A stretch of 64,000 nt of DNA from an uncultured Erythrobacter sp. (lineage in GTDB: Bacteria > Pseudomonadota > Alphaproteobacteria > Sphingomonadales > Sphingomonadaceae): the NCBI GenBank assembly GCA_947501005.1, contig CANMTU010000001.1:2566501-2630500 (forward strand), in the 5' to 3' direction. The notes under the pieces were generated by a model. The model did not search any database. It worked only from the letters and a program-made list of their open reading frames with translations, and was not told the origin of the DNA. This document shows, in pieces, positions 46,382 to 54,828 of the stretch. The first letter of the stretch is position 1. Every line of letters begins with the position of its first letter. Both the position numbers and the translations under genes were made by a program.

Positions 46382-46396
46382 GTTCTACTTATGTTC
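46382..46396. promoter_or_regulatory. Alphaproteobacterial LexA (SOS) box
   Basis: GTTC-TACTTAT-GTTC is an exact match to the alphaproteobacterial LexA consensus GTTC-N7-GTTC. It lies 90 bp from the Toprim start and 35 bp from the transglycosylase start, close to AT-rich -10-like sequences on both strands. Confidence 0.7.
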
Positions 46397-46430
46397 TATC
46401 TCGATTCGAATCAATGGAGCACCACTCGAG

Positions 46431-47015
46431 ATGACCTACCTCAATCGTCGGACCGCGATAGCGGTCGCCTGTCTGGGGATGATCGCGACCTCCTTACAGC
46501 AAGTCCGCGCCCAGGATTTCACCTTGTTCGAGCACGCGATCGTTCCGCCGAAGACGGACCAGCAGCCGGCAAGGGAATATCTTCCTGCAATCTACCAGGC
46601 CGAGCCAGCAAACGTATCCTACCGGGAAGGCTTGTATATGGCGGCGATAGCCGAGGCTGAACGCCGTTACGGGCTTCCGACCAACCTGCTTCGTGCTCTT
46701 ATTTGGGCTGAGTCTCGCTTCAATCCGATGGCTGTTAGTCCAGCCGGTGCTGCCGGGCTGGCTCAGCTTATGCCGGCCACGGCGAGAGAACTGGGCGTCC
46801 GGAACCGTCATGACCCTCTTGCATCGATCGACGGTGGCGCCAGGTACCTTCGCGATATGTTGGACCGGTTCGACGCAGTCCACCTGGCCCTGGCAGCTTA
46901 CAATGCTGGCCCAGGTGCCGTCTCCCGATCACGCGGCATTCCCAACAATGGTGAAACGCCGCAATATGTCCGGTCTGTGTTGGGACGTTGGCAAGCAATT
47001 GGTACGTACAATTGA
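46431..47015 (+). CDS. Lytic transglycosylase (VirB1-like), exported
   Basis: A 194-residue SLT-type muramidase. A signal peptide or anchor (residues 9-27) is followed by the catalytic domain with ALIWAESRFNP (catalytic Glu), AVSPAGAAGLAQLMPATARELG, and LAAYNAGPGAV, the three standard motifs. It would open peptidoglycan for a secretion machine. ATG at 46431 is chosen over upstream starts because GGAG lies eleven bases before it and it leads directly into the signal sequence. It is divergent from the Toprim gene across the LexA box. VirB1-like enzymes usually accompany conjugation systems, suggesting that transfer genes existed or exist elsewhere. Confidence 0.88.
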   Translation: MTYLNRRTAIAVACLGMIATSLQQVRAQDFTLFEHAIVPPKTDQQPAREYLPAIYQAEPANVSYREGLYMAAIAEAERRYGLPTNLLRALIWAESRFNPMAVSPAGAAGLAQLMPATARELGVRNRHDPLASIDGGARYLRDMLDRFDAVHLALAAYNAGPGAVSRSRGIPNNGETPQYVRSVLGRWQAIGTYN

Positions 47016-47079
47016 CGAAACTGCCTGATTTTCGGCTATTGTCTGAAATCATGTGCCCGAATGAAGACGGACAACGCTA

Positions 47080-47631
47080 GTGAGTGAGACCCCCGGTGAG
47101 CCGTTCGACTTTCGCAAGGCGTTGAAGGCACAAAAGCGCCGGAAGCTGAGAAAGGAGATCGCATTGGGTTTGGGAGCATTCGCGATCGTATTTGCTGGAG
47201 GGGTGCTGGCACTCAACTGGCCAGTCCATGATGCCAGCCTTGCTAACGACGATCAGCAGCCTCAGGCTTTATTCCAGCAAGCGAGCTCCCCACAATTCGA
47301 CATCTGCGGATCCATCCGGCGCACATGCGTCGTGGATGGAGATACTTTCTGGCTTGATGGCGTGAAGATCCGCATTGCCGACATCGACACTCCCGAAATC
47401 AGCGAGCCTCGCTGCGACTATGAGTACCAACTCGGCATGCGTGCGACGTACCTCCTTGTCGAATTGCTCAATGACGGGCCCTTTGAACTGACGACTATCG
47501 GAAGCAGAGATGAGGATCAGTACGGTCGCAAATTGCGGGTCGTAACGCGCGGAGGCCGCTCGCTTGGCGATCAGCTGGTCAGCGAAGGGCTGGCGCGGAC
47601 CTGGACCGGGAGACGTGAACCATGGTGCTGA
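47080..47631 (+). CDS. Membrane-anchored thermonuclease-family (SNase-like) protein
   Basis: A 183-residue protein: a basic cytosolic N-terminus (about 1-28), one transmembrane helix (about 29-50), then a staphylococcal-nuclease-like OB-fold with DGDTFWLDGVKIRIADIDTPE (in pieces: VDGDTFW, IRIADIDTPE), YGRKLR, and LVSEGLARTW. The acidic and arginine residues of the active site are visible. It could process DNA in the periplasm or at the membrane during uptake or transfer. Start is GTG 47080; the transmembrane helix would be lost with later starts. It is 64 bp after the transglycosylase, same direction. Confidence 0.85.
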   Translation: MSETPGEPFDFRKALKAQKRRKLRKEIALGLGAFAIVFAGGVLALNWPVHDASLANDDQQPQALFQQASSPQFDICGSIRRTCVVDGDTFWLDGVKIRIADIDTPEISEPRCDYEYQLGMRATYLLVELLNDGPFELTTIGSRDEDQYGRKLRVVTRGGRSLGDQLVSEGLARTWTGRREPWC

Positions 47632-47816
47632 ACCGCGACCAGGAATTGTGGGCCGTCGCGCTCTGGGTCGAAAAGAACCATGGCGAAGAGGGACCCGCAT
47701 ATATCGCGCAGCAAATCCAGCGGCTATCCAACGAACGGGACGAGGCAGGCATAGCAACGTGGAAGACTGTTGCTGAGCGCTTCGATCAACTTAGCTGCAA
47801 AAGCTCTACGAACTGA
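47622..47816 (+). CDS. Small conserved protein, DUF6961-like
   Basis: A 64-residue soluble protein with the pattern DQELWAVALWVEK-HGEEGPAYIAQQI-RL, known from small proteins next to nucleases and integrases in sphingomonad islands. Its ATG at 47622 overlaps the nuclease stop by ten bases, so translation is coupled. No enzymatic motif is visible. Function unknown; its repeated association suggests an accessory role in the island's DNA handling. Confidence 0.65.
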   Translation: MVLNRDQELWAVALWVEKNHGEEGPAYIAQQIQRLSNERDEAGIATWKTVAERFDQLSCKSSTN

Positions 47817-47827
47817 GGCTCGGCACG

Positions 47828-47932
47828 ATGCGGAATTGGCTTCGGATCTGGGGCATCAGAATTGAGTTCGCCGTGCTGGCGTCAGTGTCCCTGATAGGGC
47901 TGGTCCTGAGCCTTCAATCCTGCATTGGCTGA
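47828..47932 (+). CDS. 34-residue single-pass membrane peptide
   Basis: A short frame at 47828 encodes a peptide with a basic N-terminus (RNWLRIWGIR), one transmembrane helix and a cysteine near its end. It starts 11 bp after the DUF6961-like gene. GGCTCGGCACG precedes it, only a weak ribosome binding site. The amphipathic-basic plus membrane profile could mark a type I toxin-like or accessory peptide, but coding is not proven. Confidence 0.4.
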   Translation: MRNWLRIWGIRIEFAVLASVSLIGLVLSLQSCIG

Positions 47933-47952
47933 GAAGAAATTCGATCTCCCGA

Positions 47953-49176
47953 TCAACCCTTCGCAAACTTCCCCATGATGACCTTTCCTCCTGTCCGCAG
48001 CTCATCGAGGTAGTCGCTCCACCATTGTGCCATTCGCACGCGCTCGTCCCAATGCTTGCCGCGATGGTAGATGCCACGCACAACATTGCTGTCGCCATGT
48101 GCCAGGGCACGCTCGATCGCATCGGGATTCCAAAGGCCCGACTCGTTCAGGAATGTCGATGCTGTCGCACGGAGTCCGTGCGCGGTGACTTCTTCTTTCG
48201 AGTATCCCATGCGACGGAATGCGGCATTGAGCGTGTTTTCACTCATGGGACGCTTGGAGCTGCGCGCAGATGGAAAAACATATCCTTCGCGGCCGAGCAT
48301 CTCGGCCAGATCAGTGAGATAGCCTCTAACCTGCTTGGAAAGCGGGACGGCATGCGCTCGGCGCGCTTTCATTTTACCGGCAGGGATCTTCCAGACCCCA
48401 TCGACGAGGTCGATCTCATGCCATTCGGCGTGCCGGAGTTCGCCGGGGCGTACGAACACATGCGGCGCTATCTGCAAAGCTAACTTCGTCACCATGTAGC
48501 CAGTGAAGTCGTCGATTGCGCGCAACAGCCCGCCTAGCTCGGTGGGCTCGAGGATTGCTGCATAATGCGTGGCTCTCGGCGTTACGAGAGCGCCCTTCAG
48601 CATACTGGTCGGATCGGATTTGCAGCGGGTGGTAGCAACACCGTAGCGAAACACGCGGCCTGCGAACGAGCGGCATTTCTTCGCAGTCTCGTGCTTACCG
48701 GTGGCTTCCAGCCGTTTGAGGGGAGCCAGGACTTCGAACGGCTCGATCTCGTCGATGGGTCGGTTCCCGATGGCAGGCGCAAGCTTGTCGAGGAAATAAT
48801 TGGCCTTGACGATCGTGCCATCGGCACGGCCATTCTGGACCATCATCTGTTCAATATACTCACGTGCGACTGCCTCGAACGTCTGTGCAGAAAGGAACTC
48901 GGCGCGGATTTTCCGCTTCCGCTTCTCAAAGGCCGGGTCGCCCCCTGAAGCAACAGCTCGTCGTGCCTCGTAGGCTTCGTCTCGCGCTTGCTTGAGGCTG
49001 ATGTCTGGATAGCTGCCGATGCAGAGCTTCTTTTGCGCGCCGCCGATCCGGTATCGGAATCGCCAAAGCTTGCCGCCGGTGGGCGTGACCTCAACATATA
49101 GGCCGCGCTCATCGGTGACCTTGTAGGGCTTATCCTTGGGCTTGAGAGCTCGGAGTCGAGTATCTGTCAGCGGCAT
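47953..49176 (-). CDS. int: Tyrosine-type site-specific integrase (island)
   Basis: A 407-residue phage/ICE integrase of the P4-like family. The N-terminal arm-binding DUF4102 domain spans about 1-90 (LTDTRLRALKPKDKPYKV), a core-binding domain about 100-180, and the catalytic domain carries RPGELR (Arg I), HGLRATAST (His-x-x-Arg) and the nucleophile tyrosine in RGIYHRG near the end. It lies 165 bp from the 3' end of tRNA-Leu(CAG), the expected target. Transcription runs away from the tRNA into the island. The length and motifs are intact, so it is probably functional. Confidence 0.95.
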   Translation of the reverse strand: MPLTDTRLRALKPKDKPYKVTDERGLYVEVTPTGGKLWRFRYRIGGAQKKLCIGSYPDISLKQARDEAYEARRAVASGGDPAFEKRKRKIRAEFLSAQTFEAVAREYIEQMMVQNGRADGTIVKANYFLDKLAPAIGNRPIDEIEPFEVLAPLKRLEATGKHETAKKCRSFAGRVFRYGVATTRCKSDPTSMLKGALVTPRATHYAAILEPTELGGLLRAIDDFTGYMVTKLALQIAPHVFVRPGELRHAEWHEIDLVDGVWKIPAGKMKARRAHAVPLSKQVRGYLTDLAEMLGREGYVFPSARSSKRPMSENTLNAAFRRMGYSKEEVTAHGLRATASTFLNESGLWNPDAIERALAHGDSNVVRGIYHRGKHWDERVRMAQWWSDYLDELRTGGKVIMGKFAKG

Positions 49177-49209
49177 GTGGGGGCCTTTTCATCTGGGCCT
49201 TTGCGAAAC

Positions 49210-49275
49210 GGCCTCAAAAGGCCCACAAAAGTGTCTGGAACCCCCGAGAACAGGCGGGACGATCCGGAACGATCC
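49210..49275. repeat. Repeats between integrase and tRNA: hairpin and paired 10-bp direct repeats
   Basis: GGCCT-CAAA-AGGCC (49210-49223) lies 34 bp upstream of the integrase start. Two adjacent copies of GG(G/A)ACGATCC follow at 49256-49265 and 49266-49275. They are candidates for arm-type integrase sites or for the integrase operator. Confidence 0.4.
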
Positions 49276-49341
49276 AAGGGCCAAATCCCTAGGATTTCTG
49301 CGGGTTTTATAGATTATTTGGGAGAACGTGAGAAGAACAAA

Positions 49342-49428
<87 letters not shown>

Positions 49429-49591
49429 ACACTATGCGAACCGGCCGTCGTGGCGCGGTTCGCGGGTAGGGGCGGGCCGATAGCGAAGGCGGGGGGCGGT
49501 TGTCAACGTGAAAGCGCCAACTGCCGCGACGCTTGCAGCGATGGATGGCATACGGCAAGGAGCGCGCGCAGGAACGCATAAGGATATGACC

Positions 49592-50554
49592 ATGGCGACG
49601 GCGACAAGCAGCCCCCTCAACGGCAAGCTCGTGGTTCTGATGGGCGGAAGCGGCTTCGTCGGCAATTACGTGGCGCAGGCCCTGCTCGGGCGCGGGGCGC
49701 GGCTCCGTATCGCGAGCCGTAATCCGGAGCAGGCCTACACCCTCAAACCACTCGCCAATCTGGGACAGCTGCAATTCGCGCGCTGCAACGCGCTCGACCG
49801 GCACAGCGTCGAACGCTGCGTCGAGGGGGCCGATGCGGTCGTCAACCTCGTCGGCAGTTTCTCCGGCAATCTCAAACGGTTGATGGGCGAGGCGCCGGGC
49901 TGGATGGCAGAGGCCGCCCGCGAGACGGGCGCCGGAGCGTTCGTGCATGTCAGCGCGCTGACCGGTGCGATCCGCGACGAGGATGACGAGGTCATCGAAT
50001 ATGCCGCGGCCAAGCAATTGGGCGAGGAGCGCGTGCGGGAGGCCTATCCCAACGCCACCATCGTGCGGCCGAGCATCGTGTTCGGCAAGGACGACGATTT
50101 CCTCAACATGTTCGCCCAGCTGATCCAGACCTTCCCGATCCTGCCGGTATTCGGACCCGAGGCGCAATTGCAGCTCGTCTATGTGGACGACGTGGCCGAG
50201 GGCATCGCGCGCGCACTTGAAGAACCGGGTGCGTTCGGCGGGCAGACCTTCGAACTGGGCGGTCCGGAACGGCTCAGCATGATGGACGTCAATCGCCGGA
50301 TCGCGCAGGCCCAGCGCCGCAAGCGGACCTTCCTGCCGGTTCCCGATGCGCTGTCGGGCATGTTCGCCGCCCTGCCCGGCACGCCGATGGGGCGCGATCA
50401 GTGGGAACTGCTGAAGGGCGGAAACACCGTGTCAGGCCAATCGCCCGGCTTTGCGGAACTCGGCATCGAACCGCGCCCGCTCGGCCTGTTCCTCGACCGG
50501 TGGATGACCCGCTATCGCAAGCACGGCCGCTTTGCGGAGCGCCTGAGCGCCTGA
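49592..50554 (+). CDS. Complex I NDUFA9-family NAD(P)-binding protein
   Basis: A 320-residue atypical short-chain dehydrogenase of the NDUFA9/39-kDa complex I subunit group. The nucleotide motif GGSGFVG lies at about residues 19-25, and the downstream parts include AAGxxx-like VNLVGSF, YAAAKQLGE (Tyr-x3-Lys) and VYVDDVAEG. In alphaproteobacteria such homologues are usually soluble NADPH-binding proteins assisting complex I or lipid-quinone metabolism. ATG 49592 lies seven bases after AAGGA; earlier in-frame starts (49508, 49586) have poorer spacing. First chromosomal gene after the tRNA. Confidence 0.88.
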   Translation: MATATSSPLNGKLVVLMGGSGFVGNYVAQALLGRGARLRIASRNPEQAYTLKPLANLGQLQFARCNALDRHSVERCVEGADAVVNLVGSFSGNLKRLMGEAPGWMAEAARETGAGAFVHVSALTGAIRDEDDEVIEYAAAKQLGEERVREAYPNATIVRPSIVFGKDDDFLNMFAQLIQTFPILPVFGPEAQLQLVYVDDVAEGIARALEEPGAFGGQTFELGGPERLSMMDVNRRIAQAQRRKRTFLPVPDALSGMFAALPGTPMGRDQWELLKGGNTVSGQSPGFAELGIEPRPLGLFLDRWMTRYRKHGRFAERLSA

Positions 50555-50599
50555 CCTGCCGCGCGTAAACTTCAACGCCCCCACCAGGGGTCGCGCAGC

Positions 50600-51466
50600 C
50601 TACAGCGCCTCGGAATACAGCGCGAGCAGGTTCGCCCATGCCCGTTCGGCTTCCGGCTCGTCATAGGCGGGGCTGTCGGGCACACACCAGCCGTGATCGC
50701 CGGAATACACCTCGATCTCGGCCGGGCAGCCGACCCTTTCCGCCGCCTGCCGTAGCACGGTCTTGGCATCCGGGTTCTCGGCATCGTCGTCCTGCGCGAT
50801 GGCGATGAGGTAATGCACCGGTTCGCGCAGCATGCGGTGTGGGCTGTTCTCCCCATCGCGCACCAGCCCGCCGCCATGGAACGATGCCGCGGCCTCGATC
50901 CGCGGGACGGCGGCGGCGCTCCAGATGGTGAAGGGCCCGCCCATGCAATAACCCTGCGTGCCCATCTTGCGATCCGGGTCGACGGCGGACTGTCCGGCGA
51001 ACCATCGGGCCACGGCCGTCGCATCCGAACCGATGGCGCCCGCCGTCAGCTTGTCGCGCCAGGGTTTCACTTTCTGGAAGCCGCCCTGCGCGGCGAAAGT
51101 GGCGAAGTCGGCGAACTGTTCGCCCGTCACGTCGCGGTAATAGGGGTTGGCGACCAACACCGCATAGCCTTCGCGCGCCAGGCGGCGGGCCATCTGCCGC
51201 TTCGCTTCGCGCAGGCCGGCGATATCGGGCCACAGCAGGACGGGCGCATGCCGGCCTTCTGCGGGGTGAACATAGAAGCCGTCCATCGTACCGGCATCGG
51301 TCGCGAACGAAACGGCCCTCTCGGTCAGCCCGGTATCGCCCGCGCCCGCCGCCCGCTCGACCGGGGCGCAGGCAGCGATTGTTCCGGCGAAGGCGCCGGC
51401 GCCGAACGCCCTGCGCGAGAGGGCGGCCCGGCCCCATCGGGCCAACTGGCTTTCATTGCACATCAT
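50600..51466 (-). CDS. Dienelactone hydrolase-family exported alpha/beta hydrolase
   Basis: A 288-residue alpha/beta hydrolase with a Tat-like N-terminus (LSRRAFGAGAFAGT with a following Cys). The nucleophile is cysteine in GYCMGG at about 170-175, with the histidine in GDHGW near 257, matching the dienelactone hydrolase Cys-His-Asp triad. The domain starts near residue 45. The substrate is not predictable. ATG 51466 is preceded by GGAG. It converges on the NDUFA9-like gene with 45 bp between and is followed leftward by nothing in the same direction. Confidence 0.88.
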   Translation of the reverse strand: MMCNESQLARWGRAALSRRAFGAGAFAGTIAACAPVERAAGAGDTGLTERAVSFATDAGTMDGFYVHPAEGRHAPVLLWPDIAGLREAKRQMARRLAREGYAVLVANPYYRDVTGEQFADFATFAAQGGFQKVKPWRDKLTAGAIGSDATAVARWFAGQSAVDPDRKMGTQGYCMGGPFTIWSAAAVPRIEAAASFHGGGLVRDGENSPHRMLREPVHYLIAIAQDDDAENPDAKTVLRQAAERVGCPAEIEVYSGDHGWCVPDSPAYDEPEAERAWANLLALYSEAL

Positions 51467-51537
51467 GCGTCTCCTCTATCCGGTTATAAAACGGGCGCGA
51501 CTTGCGGGGCGGGCCGCGTTTCAGGGCCGCGATGACG

Positions 51538-51849
51538 TCAGAACAGATCTTCGCCGAGTTCGAACAGGACATCCTCGATCCCGGCCTCGCGAAACGATTC
51601 CTCGATGACCGTGCGATCGGCATCCGACATGTCGCCGTCGTAACGCACGATATGGGCGATGGGATAGCGCAGGGAAAAGCCGCCCTCCAGGATCTTGCGC
51701 AGGCCGCGCACCAGCGTATCCTCGAAGAACCGCTGATGGGCGATGAGGGTCTGGTCGGACGAGAAGGCGAATTCGGCCCGCTGATCGACGAACTGGGTGT
51801 CGCCGCGTTGTCTGATCTGGATGCGGTCGCGATAGATCGAGACATCCAC
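51538..51849 (-). CDS. Small conserved hypothetical protein
   Basis: A 103-residue protein starting with GTG 51849 (DVSIYRDRIQIRQRGDTQ), with an alternating strand pattern and an acidic C-terminus (ELGEDLF). No signal sequence or transmembrane helix. I do not recognise a family. It begins 20 bp after the stop of the nitronate monooxygenase-like gene and is probably cotranscribed with it, with a ribosome site that is only weak. The remaining bases to the hydrolase gene hold no other frame of interest. Confidence 0.6.
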   Translation of the reverse strand: MDVSIYRDRIQIRQRGDTQFVDQRAEFAFSSDQTLIAHQRFFEDTLVRGLRKILEGGFSLRYPIAHIVRYDGDMSDADRTVIEESFREAGIEDVLFELGEDLF

Positions 51850-51869
51850 GTCGAGCCAGCGAATGCCCC

Positions 51870-52892
51870 CTAGCGGCGAAGCAGTGCCGCTTCGCTCTGC
51901 CCCATCAATTTGGCAAGGATGTCCGCTGCCGGTTCCTCTTCCTTCACCATGCCTACCGATTGGCCCGCCATAAGACTGCCCCGCTCGATGTCCCCATCGA
52001 TTACTGCTCTCTTGAGTGAGCCGGCCCAGTAGTGCTCGATCTGTAATTGCGCCTCTTCCATCGCGATTTCATTCCGGTCCAGAACGCCCGCTACTTCGAT
52101 TTGTTTCCGCGTGAACTCTTCGGTTCCCTTGTTCTTCAAGGCCCTTACGGGAATGACCGGCAGCCGCTCGTCCACCTGCATGCTGGTGACGGCATCGCGG
52201 GCATTGGCGCGGAACAGGGCCTTCTTGAAATTGGCGTGGGCGATGCTTTCCGTGGCGCAGGCGAACCTCGTGCCGAGCTGCACGCCCGCCGCGCCCATCT
52301 CGAGGTAACCGGCGATCGCCTCGCCCCGCCCGATCCCGCCGGCCACGAACACCAGATGCTCGCCGGCCAGTTCCGGCAGCATTTCCTGCGCGAGCACGCT
52401 GGTGGAGACGGGGCCGATATGGCCGCCGGCTTCCATGCCCTCGATCACCAGCGCATCGGCACCCGATCGCAGCAGCTTCTTGGCCAGCGCCAGCGTCGGC
52501 GCGAAACAGATTACCCTGGCTGGATTCGTGCCACCCTTGATCGCCTCGACGCTGCCCTTGGGCGGGATGCCGCCGGCCAGAACGACATGGGTGACGCCGT
52601 GACGTTCGCACACCGCGATCAGGTCGAACAATTGCGGGTGCATGGTGATGAGGTTCACGCCGAAGGGCCGGTCGGTCAGGGCGCGGGTCGCGGCGATTTC
52701 CGCATCGAGCAGGTCGGGCGTCATTGCGCCGCAGGCGATTACGCCGAAGCCCCCGCCGTTCGAGATCGCGGAAACGAGGGTGCGTTCCGAAACCCAGCTC
52801 ATCGCGCCGCACAGGATCGCGTAATCCGATCCGAGGAATTCGCGCCCGCGCTGCATCAGCCGGTCGGTCTTGGGAAAATCTGTCATGGCCAT
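51870..52892 (-). CDS. Nitronate monooxygenase (NPD-type)
   Basis: A 340-residue FMN-dependent TIM-barrel enzyme of the 2-nitropropane dioxygenase/nitronate monooxygenase group. The FMN-binding pieces are visible: GAMSWVS near the start, the AGGIPPKG and EGMEAGGHIG segments mid-barrel, and FVAGGIGRGEAIAGYLEMGAAGVQLGT-like phosphate-binding turn (pieces FVAGGIG and GAAGVQLGT). It detoxifies nitronates such as propionate-3-nitronate. The start may be 52892 or 52886 (two in-frame ATGs); upstream extension is not family-like. Confidence 0.88.
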   Translation of the reverse strand: MAMTDFPKTDRLMQRGREFLGSDYAILCGAMSWVSERTLVSAISNGGGFGVIACGAMTPDLLDAEIAATRALTDRPFGVNLITMHPQLFDLIAVCERHGVTHVVLAGGIPPKGSVEAIKGGTNPARVICFAPTLALAKKLLRSGADALVIEGMEAGGHIGPVSTSVLAQEMLPELAGEHLVFVAGGIGRGEAIAGYLEMGAAGVQLGTRFACATESIAHANFKKALFRANARDAVTSMQVDERLPVIPVRALKNKGTEEFTRKQIEVAGVLDRNEIAMEEAQLQIEHYWAGSLKRAVIDGDIERGSLMAGQSVGMVKEEEPAADILAKLMGQSEAALLRR

Positions 52893-52994
52893 TGCGCTTA
52901 TCCCCGCCTTCGCCCCGCGGCAAGCGACCCGGCAAGACACATGAATCGCGCTTTTGCTTTGCGCCGGCACGGATTGCGCTAGCTGGCGAACCAT

Positions 52995-54806
52995 ATGCCC
53001 AGCCTGCTACCCGATTCGTTTGCCGCGTATCATCCGCAGATCGGGCTGTTCCTGCTGATTGCCGTGTTCGTCTGTTTCGCGCTGGAGCGGCTGCCGCCGG
53101 TCGTGCTGGCGGTGGTCTCCGCGCTGGTCATGCTGCTGTTCGGCTTTATCTCGGTCGACGAGCTGCTGGGCGTGTTCTCCAACCCCGCGCCGATCACGAT
53201 CGCGGCGATGTTCGTCCTGTCGGGCGCCTTGCTGCGAACCGGCGCGCTGGAGGAAGTGTCCGGCTGGATCGTGCGCCGGACCCTGCGCCGGCCCAGACTG
53301 GCGGTGGCGGAGATCGGGGTCGGCACGCTGGCCGCCTCGGCCTTCATGAACAACACGCCGGTCGTGCTGGTGATGATCCCGATCGTGCGGCGGTTGGCCA
53401 AGGCGCTGAACATCGCGGCGACGCGGATGCTGATCCCGCTGTCCTACCTCACCATCCTGGGCGGCACGCTGACCCTGATCGGCACCTCGACCAATCTGCT
53501 GGTCGATGGCGTGGCGCAGAAAGAAGGGCTGGCTCCCTTCGGCCTGTTCGAGATCACCGGCGTCGGCCTGTGCGCCGCGCTTGCCGGGGTGGCGACGCTG
53601 GCGCTGCTCGGCCCGCGCCTGCTGCCGGATCGCCCGCCCCGGGCGCTGGACGAGGGGGCGGAGAGCGACGCCTATCTCTCGCACCTCGTCCTCCTGTCGA
53701 CCAGCCCGTTGATCGGGCAGAGGGTCGAGGACATCAATCTGACGCGGCGGCCGGGCGTGAAGCTGCTCGGCCTCAAACGCGGCGGCCAGATCGTGCGCAG
53801 CGGGTTCGGCGGCCACGTGCTGGGCGCGGGCGACCAGCTGGTGGTCGCGGCCAGCCCCGCCGAACTCGCCTCGCTGGCCGAGGCGCACGATTTCCGCACC
53901 GGGCTGACCGGCGTCGGCGGCGGGGTGACGACCGCCGGGGCGGACCGGCCGCGCGACCTCGCGCTGGTCGAGGCGATCGTCTCCTCCTCGCACCCTATCG
54001 TCGGGCGGCGACTGGCCGACATCCCGCTGCTCTCGCGCCTCAAGGTCCGCGTCCTGGGGTTGAGCCGTCCGCGCCACAATGCGGGGCCGGAACTGGCCGA
54101 GGTGCGCGTGCGCGCGGGCGACCGGCTGCTGATCGCCGCGGGGGCGGACGCCGCGCTCGCCCTGCAGAGCAACGTCATGCTCGGCACGGTCAGCCAGGCA
54201 CCGGCGCGCGCCTTCCGCCGGCGGCAGGCGCCCATCGCCATCGCGACGCTGGCGGCGGTGGTGATCGTGGCGGCGGTGTTCTCCCTGCCGATCCAGGCGC
54301 TCGCCCTGCTGGGCGCGGGCGTGGTGCTGGCGACCCGCTGCCTCGAACCGGAAGAGGCATGGTCCGCGATCGACGGCAATACGCTGGTCCTGATCTTCGC
54401 CATGCTGGCCTTCGGCGCCGGGTTGGCCAATGCCGGCACGGTCGAGCTGGTGGTTGCCGCGCTGGAGCCGTTGTTCGCCAGCGCCTCGCCGCTGGTACTC
54501 CTGATCGCGGTCTATGCGCTGGCCAGTACGCTGACGGAAAGCGTCACCAACAATGCAGTGGCGGTGATCCTGACACCGATCGCGATCGGGCTGGCCACCG
54601 CGGTCGGGGCCGATCCGCGCGAATTGACCGTGGCGGTGATGTTCGGGGCGAGCGCCAGCTTCGCCACCCCGATCGGGTACCAGACCAACACGCTGGTCTA
54701 CGGCGCGGCGAATTACCGGTTTGCGGACTTCCTCAAGATCGGGGTGCCGATGAACATCATCGTCGGGCTGGCGACCTGCATCGCCATTCACTTCCTGTTC
54801 GGCTGA
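52995..54806 (+). CDS. SLC13-family anion/sodium symporter with paired RCK_C domains
   Basis: A 603-residue transporter with about twelve transmembrane helices split in two halves (1-200 and 410-603) and a central soluble part with two TrkA-C (RCK_C) domains (about 215-390). The NTPVVLVMIPIV and ESVTNNAVAVILTPIA elements are the duplicated SNT-like motifs of SLC13/DASS carriers. Substrates of such TrkA-C members include sulfate, thiosulfate or dicarboxylates. Start ATG 52995 begins just after the divergent nitronate monooxygenase promoter. Length fits the family. Confidence 0.88.
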   Translation: MPSLLPDSFAAYHPQIGLFLLIAVFVCFALERLPPVVLAVVSALVMLLFGFISVDELLGVFSNPAPITIAAMFVLSGALLRTGALEEVSGWIVRRTLRRPRLAVAEIGVGTLAASAFMNNTPVVLVMIPIVRRLAKALNIAATRMLIPLSYLTILGGTLTLIGTSTNLLVDGVAQKEGLAPFGLFEITGVGLCAALAGVATLALLGPRLLPDRPPRALDEGAESDAYLSHLVLLSTSPLIGQRVEDINLTRRPGVKLLGLKRGGQIVRSGFGGHVLGAGDQLVVAASPAELASLAEAHDFRTGLTGVGGGVTTAGADRPRDLALVEAIVSSSHPIVGRRLADIPLLSRLKVRVLGLSRPRHNAGPELAEVRVRAGDRLLIAAGADAALALQSNVMLGTVSQAPARAFRRRQAPIAIATLAAVVIVAAVFSLPIQALALLGAGVVLATRCLEPEEAWSAIDGNTLVLIFAMLAFGAGLANAGTVELVVAALEPLFASASPLVLLIAVYALASTLTESVTNNAVAVILTPIAIGLATAVGADPRELTVAVMFGASASFATPIGYQTNTLVYGAANYRFADFLKIGVPMNIIVGLATCIAIHFLFG

Positions 54807-54828
54807 AGATACACGGGGCCGGCCGGAA

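Noticed and set aside
49238-49251. GAAC-N6-GAAC near the integrase as a second LexA box
   Set aside because: The spacer is six, not seven, bases, so it does not fit the alphaproteobacterial LexA consensus.
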